A stretch of DNA of 10,223 nt from Rhodoferax sp. (GTDB lineage Bacteria > Pseudomonadota > Gammaproteobacteria > Burkholderiales > Burkholderiaceae_C): NCBI GenBank assembly GCA_028292305.1, contig JAQGMQ010000119.1, positions 1 to 10,223 of the forward strand. The letters run 5' to 3'. The position numbers were made by a program, and so were the translations under genes. A model generated the notes under the pieces. That model saw only the letters and a list, made by a program, of their open reading frames with translations. It was not told the origin of the DNA and did no database searches. Positions 1 through 8,152 of the stretch are shown here, piece after piece (the stretch's first letter is position 1; every line of letters starts with the position of its first letter).

Positions 1-423
1 TACGAGGAATACTTCCATCAGTTTCGCGGCAGCGCACACCTGCTGATCGCCGACAGGGGTAAGTACGAACGTGTGGACCTGCACGAAGGCGATATCTTCC
101 TGTTGCCGCCGCATGTGCGCCATTCGCCGCAGCGCCCCGATCCGGACAGCCTGTGCACCGTGATCGAGCGCACGCGCCCCGAAGCCGTGATCGACGCCTT
201 CGAGTGGTACTGCGCGCATTGCGGCGGCCTGGTGCACCGCAGCGAGCTGCAGCTGCAGAGCATCGTCGAAGACCTGCCGCGCATTTACGCCCGCTTTTAC
301 GACTCGGCACCAAAGTTGCGTGAGTGCCCTTCTTGCGGCACCGTGCACCCCGGGCGTGACTTTCAGGCGTGGCATGCGCAACGGCAGGCATCGGACCTGC
401 AAACCACGCCAACGGGTGCATAG
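1..423 (+). CDS. nbaC: 3-hydroxyanthranilate 3,4-dioxygenase, C-terminal part (5' end outside the window)
   Basis: This cytoplasmic Fe(II) cupin enzyme opens the ring of 3-hydroxyanthranilate to 2-amino-3-carboxymuconate semialdehyde, a step of tryptophan/kynurenine and 2-nitrobenzoate breakdown. The frame is open from base 1 and stops at TAG 421-423, leaving 140 residues. I see the cupin segment EGDIFLLPPHVRHSPQRP (residues 29-46), which is near-diagnostic for the family. By comparison with the Cupriavidus enzyme, Glu3 and His41 are two of the three iron ligands; the first His lies upstream of the window. Two Cys pairs follow, CAHC (in WYCAHCGG) and CPSC (in RECPSCGTVHPG), forming the rubredoxin-like second iron site of the bacterial form. 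The tail after VHPGR is about 20 residues longer than I recall for the Cupriavidus protein. The symbol follows the 2-nitrobenzoate cluster name; haaO is equally valid. Family assignment is firm, the exact pathway is not. Confidence 0.95.
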   Translation, partial: YEEYFHQFRGSAHLLIADRGKYERVDLHEGDIFLLPPHVRHSPQRPDPDSLCTVIERTRPEAVIDAFEWYCAHCGGLVHRSELQLQSIVEDLPRIYARFYDSAPKLRECPSCGTVHPGRDFQAWHAQRQASDLQTTPTGA

Positions 424-426
424 CTA

Positions 427-454
427 TTGACAGTAATTGGTTTATGTCTAAACT
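427..454 (+). promoter_or_regulatory. Putative sigma-70 promoter for the transporter operon
   Basis: A perfect -35 hexamer TTGACA (427-432) is followed after 16 bases by TAAACT (449-454), which matches TATAAT at four of six positions. It sits four bases after the dioxygenase stop codon, in a markedly AT-rich stretch (positions 421-480 are 18/60 G+C by hand count) inside very GC-rich DNA. A start site near 461 would give a leader of about 55 bases before the binding-protein gene. The promoter call is by consensus only. Confidence 0.5.
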
Positions 455-468
455 AATTAGGCCTAAAC
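440..468. promoter_or_regulatory. Cluster of palindromes, candidate repressor operator
   Basis: GTTTA (440-444) and TAAAC (449-453) form an inverted repeat with a 4-base gap. TTAGGCCTAA (457-466) is a perfect 10-base palindrome. CTAAAC occurs twice as a direct repeat (448-453 and 463-468). All of this overlaps or directly follows the proposed -10 element, where a repressor would block transcription. A MarR-type dimer is a reasonable guess because such sites are short AT-rich palindromes, but no regulator gene is in the window. Confidence 0.4.
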
Positions 469-515
469 AAATTTTCACAGTTTCCGCGTTCTTTTTTGTA
501 GCCAAGGAAAGCCAT

Positions 516-1685
516 ATGAAATTCAAGTTGAACCGCATGATGTTGGTGTTGGGTCTGGCCGCATGCAGCCTGGCCGCCAACGCGCAGTCCGTCAAGATCG
601 GGTTTCTCGGCACGTTGTCCGGCCCCGCCGGCGCGCTGGGACAGGACCAGTACGACGCCTTCATGCTGGGCCTGGAGCACCTGAACGGCAAGCTCGGTGG
701 CGCCACCGTCCAGGTCGTCAAGGAAGACGACCAGCTCAAGCCCGATGTCGGCGTGCAGATGGCGCAGAAGCTGATCGAAAAGGACAAGGTCAACATCATC
801 ACCGGCGTGACGTTCTCCAACGTGATGATGGCCGTGCACAAGCCGATCACCGACGCCGGTGTGGTGCTGGTGGGCTCCAACGCCGGCCCCACGCCGCTGA
901 CCGGCAAGGGCTGCAGCCCGATGTTCTTCTCGACCTCCTGGAACAACGATTCGCTGCATGAATCGATGGGCCAGTACGCCACCGACTCGGGCTACAAGAA
1001 GGTCTATGTGATGGCGCCCAACTACCAGGCCGGCAAGGACGCCATCTCGGGCTTCAAGCGCTTCTACAAGGGCGAGGTGATCGACGAGGTGATGACCCAG
1101 GTCAACCAGCCCGACTACTCGGCCGAGATCGCCCAGCTGCAGGCGGCCAAGCCCGACGCGGTGTATGTGTTCTACCCCGGCGGCATGGGCGTGAACTTCG
1201 TCAAGCAATACCAGCAGGCTGGCCTGTTGGGCAAGGTGCCGCTGCTGTCCACTTCCACCGTGGACGGCACCACGCTGCCGGCGCTGAAGGAGATCGCGGT
1301 CGGCGTGGTCACCGGCTCGCCCTACAGCCCCGACATCGACAACCCGCAGAACAAGAAGTTCGTGGAAGACTTCAAGAAGAAGTACAACCGCGTGCCTTCG
1401 CTGTACGCGGCGCAGAGTTATGACGCGGCCATGCTGCTGAACGCGGCGCTGACCAAGACCGGCGGCAAGGCCGACGACAAGGAAGCCCTGCGCGCGGCCA
1501 TCAAGTCGGCCGAGTTCAAGTCGGTGGCCGGCCCGTTCAAGTTCAACAGCAACCAGTTCCCGGTGCGCAATTACTACCGTGTGGACGTGGCCAAGGACGC
1601 AAGCGGCCAGGCGGTGTTCGTGAACAAGGGCGTGGTGCTGAAGGACCATGCGGACGCGTACTACAAAGACTGCGCGATGAAGTAA
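516..1685 (+). CDS. livK: Liv/HAAT-type ABC transporter periplasmic substrate-binding protein
   Basis: This periplasmic receptor captures the substrate and delivers it to the permease pair encoded just downstream. I chose ATG 516 because AAGGA (504-508) lies 7 bases upstream and because it places a signal peptide at the N-terminus; the open frame extends further upstream but has no such support. The 389-residue product has basic residues K2, K4 and R7, a hydrophobic core at about 8-20, and a likely signal peptidase I cut after ANA (21-23). The mature part starts QSVKIGFLGTLSGPAGALG, typical of the Peripla_BP_6 (type I, two-lobed) family. Only Cys133 and Cys386 remain after cleavage, so a disulfide tying the C-terminus to the core is possible. 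The substrate cannot be read from the sequence. The family covers branched-chain amino acids, amides, urea and many aromatic acids, and the neighbours here point to a kynurenine-pathway or aromatic compound. The livK symbol is a family label. Confidence 0.92.
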   Translation: MKFKLNRMMLVLGLAACSLAANAQSVKIGFLGTLSGPAGALGQDQYDAFMLGLEHLNGKLGGATVQVVKEDDQLKPDVGVQMAQKLIEKDKVNIITGVTFSNVMMAVHKPITDAGVVLVGSNAGPTPLTGKGCSPMFFSTSWNNDSLHESMGQYATDSGYKKVYVMAPNYQAGKDAISGFKRFYKGEVIDEVMTQVNQPDYSAEIAQLQAAKPDAVYVFYPGGMGVNFVKQYQQAGLLGKVPLLSTSTVDGTTLPALKEIAVGVVTGSPYSPDIDNPQNKKFVEDFKKKYNRVPSLYAAQSYDAAMLLNAALTKTGGKADDKEALRAAIKSAEFKSVAGPFKFNSNQFPVRNYYRVDVAKDASGQAVFVNKGVVLKDHADAYYKDCAMK

Positions 1686-1695
1686 GTGAAGCCTC

Positions 1696-1709
1696 GCCCC
1701 TTGCGGGGC
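1696..1709 (+). other. Small GC-rich stem-loop after the binding-protein gene
   Basis: GCCCC (1696-1700) and GGGGC (1705-1709) form a 5-bp stem with a 4-base TTGC loop, starting 11 bases after the stop codon. No T-run follows directly, so on its own it is not a terminator. It may protect the upstream mRNA from 3' decay together with the next hairpin. Confidence 0.5.
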
Positions 1710-1720
1710 AGGTTCGTCCC

Positions 1721-1753
1721 TGGAGAAGTTGACCGCGGCTTCTCCATTTTTTT
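1721..1753 (+). terminator. Rho-independent terminator or attenuator between binding protein and permease genes
   Basis: TGGAGAAG (1721-1728) pairs with CTTCTCCA (1739-1746) in an 8-bp stem with a 10-base loop, followed at once by seven T (1747-1753). This is a textbook intrinsic terminator. The permease gene starts 27 bases later with no obvious promoter between, so partial readthrough is the simplest reading. That would give more binding protein than membrane components, as in many ABC importer operons. Confidence 0.85.
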
Positions 1754-1780
1754 GCCCGAACACAGGCCAATGCCGTCGAC

Positions 1781-2701
1781 ATGAGCTTTTCTCTATTCAC
1801 CATCCAGATGCTCAACGGACTGCAGTTGGGGGTGCTGCTGTTCATGTTGTCCGCCGGCCTGACGCTGGTCTTCGGCATCATGAACTTCGTCAACCTCGCA
1901 CATGGCAGCCTGTACATGATGGGCGCGTATTTCGCGGCCGCGGCCTATGTGCGTTCCGAGTCGTTCCTGGTCGCCGCATTGGTCGGTGTGGCCGGCAGCG
2001 CGGCGCTGGGCTTCGCGATGGAGTGCATCGTGGCGGCGCGGCTCTATGCGCGCGACCACCTCGACCAGGTGCTGGCCACGTTCGGGCTGATCCTGTTCTT
2101 CAACGAACTGGCGCGCTGGATCTGGGGCGCGTCGCCGTATTACATGAACGTGCCGCAGGCCTTGTCGGGCACGGTCAATCTGCTGGGCATTTCGTATTCG
2201 GCTTACCGCTTTGCCATCATCGGCGTGGGGCTGCTGGTGGCGCTGGGCTGTTATCTGCTGATCAGCAAGACCCGCGTGGGCATGCTGATCCGCGCGGGCT
2301 CGAGCAACCCGACCATCGTGGCCGCGCTGGGCGTGAACATCAAGCTGTTGAACGCCTGCATCTTCGCGTTGGGCGCGGCGCTGGCGGGTGTGGCCGGGCT
2401 GATGAGCGGGCCCATCCTCTCGGTGCAGCCCGGCATGGGCGAGCCCATCCTCATCACGGCCATGATCGTCATCGTGATCGGCGGCATCGGCTCGGTGCGG
2501 GGTGCCTTTTATTCAGCTTTGCTCGTCGGCCTGATCGACACCGCCGGCCGGGCTTTTTTGCCGATGCTGCTGCGCGGCGTGCTGGACCGCAGCACGGCGC
2601 AGGCCGCCGGCCCGGCGCTGGCGTCGATGCTGATCTGCATCTTCATGGCGGCCGTGCTGGCGCTGAAGCCGCAAGGCCTGTTCCCGGTAAAGAACCAATG
2701 A
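1781..2701 (+). CDS. livH: ABC transporter permease, LivH type
   Basis: This is one of the two inner-membrane subunits that form the translocation path of a Liv/HAAT importer. The 306-residue product is strongly hydrophobic throughout, with about eight membrane segments. The N-terminal half contains GLTLVFGIMNFVNLAHGS (26-43), the hallmark of LivH proteins. A cytoplasmic loop with GMLIRAGSSNPTIVAALGV (167-185) corresponds to the segment that docks on the ATPase. It ends with the usual KPQGLF (296-301). ATG 1781 gives the standard family N-terminus. The ribosome site is weak (AGG at 1764-1766, rather far), so translation may be modest. The gene lies just past the terminator at 1721-1753 and its stop overlaps the next start. 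Confidence 0.94.
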   Translation: MSFSLFTIQMLNGLQLGVLLFMLSAGLTLVFGIMNFVNLAHGSLYMMGAYFAAAAYVRSESFLVAALVGVAGSAALGFAMECIVAARLYARDHLDQVLATFGLILFFNELARWIWGASPYYMNVPQALSGTVNLLGISYSAYRFAIIGVGLLVALGCYLLISKTRVGMLIRAGSSNPTIVAALGVNIKLLNACIFALGAALAGVAGLMSGPILSVQPGMGEPILITAMIVIVIGGIGSVRGAFYSALLVGLIDTAGRAFLPMLLRGVLDRSTAQAAGPALASMLICIFMAAVLALKPQGLFPVKNQ

Positions 2702-3678
2702 TGCGCAACGCCTCTTTTTCAAAGTGGTTCGCCACGGTCGTCGTGTTGCTGCTGCTGGTGGTGCCACTGTATGCGCGGTGGGCCGGCGAGCCTTTCGCAC
2801 TGACCTTCGTGAGCCGGGTGCTGGTGTTCGCGTTGGCCGCCATCAGCCTGAACCTGGTGCTTGGCTACGGCGGCATGGTCAGCTTCGGCCATGCGCTGTA
2901 TCTGGGGCTTGGGGCCTACGTGGTGGGCATCATGGCCCAGCATGAGGTGAGCAACGGCTGGCTGCAGCTGGGCGTGACGATCTTGGCCTGCGCGGCCGTG
3001 GGTGCGGTCACGGGGCTGATCTCGCTCCGCACCACCGGCATCGCCTTCATCATGATCACGCTGGCGTTCGCGCAGATGTTCTATTACCTGTTCGTGAGCC
3101 TGAAGCAATACGGTGGCGACGACGGCCTGTCGATCGTGGCGCGCAGCGACTTCGGGTTGTTCACGCTGGCCTCGCCGATCACGCTGTATTACGCGGCGCT
3201 GGCACTGGTGCTGGCCGCGTTGTTCGCCATGCAGCGGCTGGTGGGGGCGCGCTTCGGCATGGTGCTGCGCGGCTGCCGCATCAACGAACGGCGCATGAAG
3301 GCCATGGGTTTCAGCACGCTGCGCTACAAGCTGACGGCCTATGTGCTGGCCAGCGTGGTCAGCGGCATTGCGGGGCTGCTGTATGCCAACCTTACCGGTT
3401 TCGCCTCGCCGGCCTACATGGCGTGGACGGTGTCGGGCGAGCTCATCGTGGTGGTGGTGCTGGGCGGCATGGGCACGGTGTTCGGCCCGCTGATCGGTGC
3501 GCTGGTCCTGTTGTTCAGCGAAGAGGTGCTGAAGGCCTACAGCGAACACTGGCAGATGATTCTCGGCCCGCTGATCGTGCTGGTGGTGCTGACGGCGCGG
3601 CGCGGTGTCTACGGTTACTTGCTCGATTGGGACGGCCGGCGTGCGCGTCGCCAGGCCCGTGCGGAGGTGAAGGCATGA
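2698..3678 (+). CDS. livM: ABC transporter permease, LivM type
   Basis: This is the second inner-membrane subunit of the importer, partner of the LivH-type permease. The 326-residue product opens with a long hydrophobic segment (about 10-26). It then shows ISLNLVLGYGGMVSFGHAL (49-67), the LivM signature, and the ATPase-contact loop FGMVLRGCRINERRMKAMG (186-204), followed by further membrane segments to about 300 and a basic tail rich in Arg. The start overlaps the livH stop in an ATGA arrangement (ATG 2698-2700, TGA 2699-2701), implying translational coupling. A second in-frame ATG follows immediately at 2701 and could be used instead; the difference is one Met. The family call is firm, the substrate unknown. 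Confidence 0.94.
   Translation: MMRNASFSKWFATVVVLLLLVVPLYARWAGEPFALTFVSRVLVFALAAISLNLVLGYGGMVSFGHALYLGLGAYVVGIMAQHEVSNGWLQLGVTILACAAVGAVTGLISLRTTGIAFIMITLAFAQMFYYLFVSLKQYGGDDGLSIVARSDFGLFTLASPITLYYAALALVLAALFAMQRLVGARFGMVLRGCRINERRMKAMGFSTLRYKLTAYVLASVVSGIAGLLYANLTGFASPAYMAWTVSGELIVVVVLGGMGTVFGPLIGALVLLFSEEVLKAYSEHWQMILGPLIVLVVLTARRGVYGYLLDWDGRRARRQARAEVKA
3663..3670 (+). promoter_or_regulatory. Strong ribosome binding site for the LivG-type ATPase gene
   Basis: GGAGGTGA is an almost complete complement of the 16S rRNA 3' end and stands a few bases before ATG 3675. It lies inside the last codons of livM and decides the start of the ATPase gene, whose open frame reaches far upstream. Confidence 0.8.
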
Positions 3679-4426
3679 CGCCCATCCTGAAAGTGGACAG
3701 CCTGGTCAAACGCTACGGCGGCCTGCTGGCTACCGACAACGTGTCGCTGACCTTGGCGCCGGGCGAACTGCACGCCATCATCGGCCCGAACGGCGCCGGC
3801 AAGACCACGCTGATCGGTCAGCTCGGCGGCGAGGCCCGGCCCGACAGCGGGCGCATCGAATTCGACGGCCATGACGTGACCACGCTGATGCCGCCACAGC
3901 GTGCGCTGCGCGGCCTGGCCCGGTCGTACCAGATCACCTCGGTGTTCCCCGAGTTCACCGTGCTCGAAAACGTGGCGCTGGCCATGCAGGCCCATTGCGG
4001 CCACAGCTTCGGCTTCTGGAAACCGATGATGCGACAGGCCGAACTCGTCGAGCCCGCCCAGCGCGCCATCGAACAGGCGGGCCTGAGCCACCGCGCCAAG
4101 TCACCGGTTGCCGACCTGGCGCACGGCGAACGGCGCCAGCTGGAGCTGGCCATGGTGCTGGTGGCCGAGCCCAGGCTGCTGCTGCTGGACGAACCCATGG
4201 CCGGCATGAGCCACCAGGAATCGGGCAAGGTGGTGGAGCTGCTGCAGGGTCTCCGAGGCCGCTACGCGATGCTGCTGGTCGAACACGACATGGACGCCGT
4301 GTTCGCCTTGGCCGACCGCATCTCGGTGCTGGTCTACGGCCGCATCATCGCCACCGGCAGCCCGGCCGAGATACGGGCCAACGAAGAGGTGCGCACCGCG
4401 TACCTCGGTGACGAGACACTGCCGGT

Positions 4427-4430
<4 letters not shown>
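3675..4430 (+). CDS. livG: ABC transporter ATP-binding protein, LivG type
   Basis: This cytoplasmic ATPase pairs with the LivF-type subunit to power import. Within 251 residues I see Walker A GPNGAGKT (37-44), the Q-loop Gln86, a signature motif in the variant form LAHGERRQ (148-155), Walker B LLLLDEP (168-174) and the switch His204 in VEHDMD. The insert between about 105 and 125 (HCGHSFGFWKP) is where LivG proteins are longer than LivF. The start is fixed by the strong ribosome site at 3663-3670 and by the ATGA overlap with the livM stop. The signature reads LAHGE rather than LSGGE; LSHGE-like forms are common in this family, so I do not consider it defective. The stop overlaps the next gene's start by four bases. 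Confidence 0.95.
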
Positions 4431-5129
<699 letters not shown>

Positions 5130-5137
<8 letters not shown>

Positions 5138-5993
5138 CGTTGCCTGGACCGCCATGGATGCGGACGAACTCGACCGCCAGTACAACGCGCGCGGCACGGT
5201 GCCCGATGTCGACGTGTTCCTGAAGGAATACCGCGACACGTCGACGCCGATGTACAGCCGGTTGCCCTGCGTGCGTGACGTGCGCTACGGCCCGCATGTG
5301 GATGAAACGCTCGACCTGTTCCCCGTGCCCGGCAATGCGGCGGCGCCGTTGTTCGTGTTTATCCACGGTGGCTATTGGCGCGCGCTGGCCAAGGAAGATT
5401 CGGTGTTCATGGCGGAGACGTTCACGGCCCGTGGCATCGCCGTGGCTTCGGTCAACTACGCGTTGTCGCCAGGCGTCGGGCTTGATGAAATCGTGGCGCA
5501 GTGCCGTCGCGCGCTGGCCTGGCTGTACCACCACGGCGCAGCGCACGGCGTGGATGTGAACCGCATCGTGGTGGCCGGCAGTTCGGCGGGCGGGCACCTG
5601 GGCGCGATGCTGCTGGCGCCCGGTTGGCAGGCCGCGCACGGCTTGCCGCCGGTGGTGGCACAGGGCGGGGCGCTGGTGAGCGGCTTGTTCGATCTGGCGC
5701 CGGTGCAGCGCACGCGGCCGAACCAATGGCTGCAGCTCGACGAAGCCCAGGCCCACGCGCTGAGCCCATTGCACACCCTGCCGCCCGCAGGCACGCGGCT
5801 GCTGATCGCCGTGGCCGAGATCGACACGGCGGAGTTCAAGCGCCAGTCAGCGCAATACGCCGAAGCCTGCCGCGCGCAGGGCTGTGTGGTGCAAACGTTG
5901 GAGGTGCCGAGGCGGAACCACTTTGACGTGATCATGGAGTGGATGAGGCCATTTGCACCGTTGACTGCGCAGACTTGGTCGCTGTTTAGTTAG
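5130..5993 (+). CDS. Alpha/beta-hydrolase, N-formylkynurenine formamidase-like (AFMID type)
   Basis: The likely reaction is hydrolysis of N-formylkynurenine to kynurenine and formate in the cytoplasm, the second step of tryptophan breakdown. The 287-residue protein has HGGYWR (79-84), the oxyanion-hole motif typical of animal arylformamidases. The nucleophile elbow is GSSAG (150-154) with Ser152. I assign Asp232 (in EIDTAEFKRQS) and His264 (in RNHFDVI) as the other triad members, in contexts close to those of the mammalian enzyme. Usual bacterial formamidases (KynB) belong to an unrelated metal-dependent family, so this would be the alternative type. The GTG start overlaps livF by eight bases and has a good ribosome site. 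Co-translation with an importer and proximity to 3-hydroxyanthranilate dioxygenase support a kynurenine role. A general carboxylesterase acting on another imported ester or formamide remains possible. Confidence 0.8.
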
Positions 5994-6175
5994 ACGCTTG
6001 CACGGGTTACTTTTGGGCGGCCTGTCGCATGCTTCCCGAACGGAAAACTTACCCGGCGGAGTCCTCCATCGGGCTAATACGGGCTGCTGGATGCTCTGTA
6101 AAGACGGGTAAACTGAACCATCAAATTAATAGAGGCAGCGCAATTCCTGTCGAGGGCAGGCATTGATCAGATGGC
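5994..6175. other. Intergenic gap between the catabolic and glycosylation blocks
   Basis: These 182 bases hold no convincing gene, terminator or promoter. An imperfect hairpin (CCCG 6052-6055 with CGGG 6070-6073) lacks a T-run. A TAAACT near 6111 has no matching -35 element. The next gene presumably has its own promoter here, but I cannot place it. Confidence 0.5.
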
Positions 6176-8140
6176 ATGACAAGACTTCCCTCCACTTTGA
6201 TTTTCATTGTGCTGCTGGTTGCAGCCACGTTGGCGATCTATCTACCTGGTCTTGGCTATGGGCTCATTTTTGACGATGCCCGCTTGACCGATGGCACCAT
6301 CTTCGGAAGTTATGGCAGTCTCATGGAACTGCGTCCACGGATGTTGTCTTACGGAAGCTTCGTGTGGGTCAAGGCCGTGTTCGGCGACGAGTGGTGGAAG
6401 CAGCGCTTGGTCAATGTGTTGCTGCATCTGGGAGTCGCATCGAGTCTCTATGTGCTCTTCCGGGACTTGATGCAGCACATACAGTTTTCTGATGCCGAAT
6501 CCCACGCACCCGCTGATCCCCTGACTCTGGCCCCGCTCAGGGTTGGCATCCTGCTCTTTGCCCTGAATCCTGTCGCCGTCTATGCCGTTGCCTACCTGGT
6601 GCAACGGTCGATCGTGATGGCAACTTTTTTCGTGGCATTGGCCTGCGTGGTATTTGTGCGCGGACTCGTCCTGCGCCGAACATTCTGGTTTGCCCTGGCT
6701 GCAGTAGCCTATGCTTTTGCCGTCATGTCAAAAGAGCAGGCGGTGATGGCGGGCGCGCTCGCGGTGCCACTGTATGTTTTTGTGCGCCGTCCTGACCGCA
6801 GGCGCATTGCCGTTGTGGTCGCTGTTGCTGTGGTAGTCACCGGGGCGGCGGCGGCTATGCTGTGGAAAACCTACGGTGCGATTCTGGGTGTTGCATTCGA
6901 CACCAGCTCGCGCATCTACGTACAGCAGCTGGAGGCCATCCAGCCTGGTGTTTCCGCGCATATTTTTCCGCTGAGCCTGCTTAACCAGGGTGCACTGTTT
7001 TTCAGGTATGGCGCTTTATGGTTCTTACCCAATGTGCAGTGGATGTCAGTCGATATCAGGCCTGGCTTTCCCGTTACTTTCTTGGCGTTCCCACAGATCG
7101 CAGGAGCGGTCGGCTTTCTGGTCGTCTTGTTGGGTTCGGCCTGGCTGCTGCTGCGGCGCTCGGATGTCTGGGGATTCATTGGCCTATGCCTGCTGTTGCC
7201 GTGTCTTCTTTTCTTCACGGAGTTTGCGACCGTCTGGGTGCAGGATCCTTTTGTGCTGTACCGCAGCTATTTGTGGGCGGTGTCCGTACCAGGGCTTGTC
7301 GCGTTGCCCTTGATCGGGCTCAAGCCTCGTCTGGTCTACACCATCGGATTTGTGTTGGCGTTGCTGTTTTCGGGGCTGGCCTTGGAGCGGACCTTGTCAC
7401 TCAAGGATGACTTGACGGTGTGGTCGGACGCCATCGACAAGGTCGATCTCCAGGCCAGTCCCAGTGCCGTGGGACGCTGGCGACCGTTCATCAACCGGGG
7501 TGCTTATTACCTTGACCGGGAGATGCCCGACTACGCCTACAACGACTTCGCGCGCGCCGATGCGCTTGGGGAGCTGCAGGGATCGGCCCGCTTCAATCTA
7601 GGAGTGAGCGAGCAACTCATGAATAAACACGAGGCGGCAATCATTTCCTTTGCCCGTGCGGAAGCGCTGGGGTTCAACGACTCGGCGCTTTATTACCATC
7701 GCGGCGAATCGCTGTACGCCTTGGGTCGCTTCGGTGAGGCTGTCGCCAGCTATTCCGTGGCGCTTTCCAAGCCTGAGGCCGCCGAGGTAGAGGGCAATAC
7801 CCGCTTCCGCCGGGCCGAAGCGTCGATCAGGGCGCAGAACTTCGATGCGGCGATTGCCGATTTCGAAATGCTGCGGAACCAGAAGCCGGACGATTACCGT
7901 GTTCTGTTAGCCCTGGGCATGGCCCAGGTCGGCAAGCGCAATGCAGTGGTCGCTTTGCCCATTTTCAACCGCTTGCTGTCTATGCGTGCATCACCTGTTG
8001 CCTACTATGGCCGGGCGATGGCTCTTTCGATGCAGGGAGACAGAGACGCCAGTCTCAAGGATCTTGATCAAGCGATCCGTATGGATCCTGGCAACGCGTC
8101 GTACAAGGCCTTGCGCGCACAGCTCGCGGCGCAAAAGTAG
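6176..8140 (+). CDS. TMTC-like membrane glycosyltransferase (GT-C fold) with C-terminal TPR repeats
   Basis: This 654-residue inner-membrane protein has about ten hydrophobic segments (from 7-29 to about 387-404), then a soluble domain of tetratricopeptide repeats from about 435 to 650. An acidic pair in the first loop, FDDAR (32-36), is where GT-C enzymes keep catalytic residues. Several segments resemble TMTC O-mannosyltransferases and their bacterial relatives: NPVAVYAVAYLVQRS (131-145), MSKEQAV (184-190), FFRYGALWFLPNVQW (275-289), DPFVLYRSYLW (357-367) and LKDDLTVWSDAI (409-420). TPR units include ARFNLGVSEQLMNKHEAAI (471-489) and ALYYHRGESLYALGRFGEAV (504-523). The likely role is transfer of a sugar from a polyprenyl-phosphate donor to an exported protein or glycan, with the TPRs recognising a partner. 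Start ATG 6176 has only a weak, distant ribosome site. The next gene, 12 bases on, could make the donor. Acceptor and sugar are unknown; a non-catalytic membrane TPR protein is the alternative. Confidence 0.72.
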   Translation: MTRLPSTLIFIVLLVAATLAIYLPGLGYGLIFDDARLTDGTIFGSYGSLMELRPRMLSYGSFVWVKAVFGDEWWKQRLVNVLLHLGVASSLYVLFRDLMQHIQFSDAESHAPADPLTLAPLRVGILLFALNPVAVYAVAYLVQRSIVMATFFVALACVVFVRGLVLRRTFWFALAAVAYAFAVMSKEQAVMAGALAVPLYVFVRRPDRRRIAVVVAVAVVVTGAAAAMLWKTYGAILGVAFDTSSRIYVQQLEAIQPGVSAHIFPLSLLNQGALFFRYGALWFLPNVQWMSVDIRPGFPVTFLAFPQIAGAVGFLVVLLGSAWLLLRRSDVWGFIGLCLLLPCLLFFTEFATVWVQDPFVLYRSYLWAVSVPGLVALPLIGLKPRLVYTIGFVLALLFSGLALERTLSLKDDLTVWSDAIDKVDLQASPSAVGRWRPFINRGAYYLDREMPDYAYNDFARADALGELQGSARFNLGVSEQLMNKHEAAIISFARAEALGFNDSALYYHRGESLYALGRFGEAVASYSVALSKPEAAEVEGNTRFRRAEASIRAQNFDAAIADFEMLRNQKPDDYRVLLALGMAQVGKRNAVVALPIFNRLLSMRASPVAYYGRAMALSMQGDRDASLKDLDQAIRMDPGNASYKALRAQLAAQK

Positions 8141-8152
8141 TCTGTAGCCAAC

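Noticed and set aside
369..515. Upstream extension of the binding-protein frame from ATG 369
   Set aside because: It would run through the dioxygenase end and the AT-rich promoter spacer and bury the signal peptide; ATG 516 has the ribosome site.
453..1763. Long minus-strand open frame opposite the binding-protein gene
   Set aside because: Its product is rich in His, Arg and Val with no recognisable domain, as expected from the reverse of GC-rich codons. The + strand gene has a clear family, signal peptide and ribosome site.
1729..2697. In-frame upstream extension of the LivM frame, giving a 649-residue protein
   Set aside because: The extension is Arg/Gly-rich shadow of livH in another frame. 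The LivM start at 2698 overlaps the livH stop in the normal ATGA manner.
2719..3549. Minus-strand open frame of 276 codons opposite livM
   Set aside because: His/Gln/Arg-rich composition without domains; an antisense shadow of a well-supported permease gene.
6052..6073. Possible terminator hairpin (CCCG...CGGG) after the hydrolase gene
   Set aside because: The stem is short and interrupted and no T-run follows.
6171..6179. Alternative start ATG 6171 for the TMTC-like gene
   Set aside because: It is out of frame and meets TGA after two codons.
7912..7928. Perfect inverted repeat CCTGGGC-ATG-GCCCAGG
   Set aside because: It lies inside the TPR coding region, has no T-run, and is explained by the codons for ALGMAQVG.
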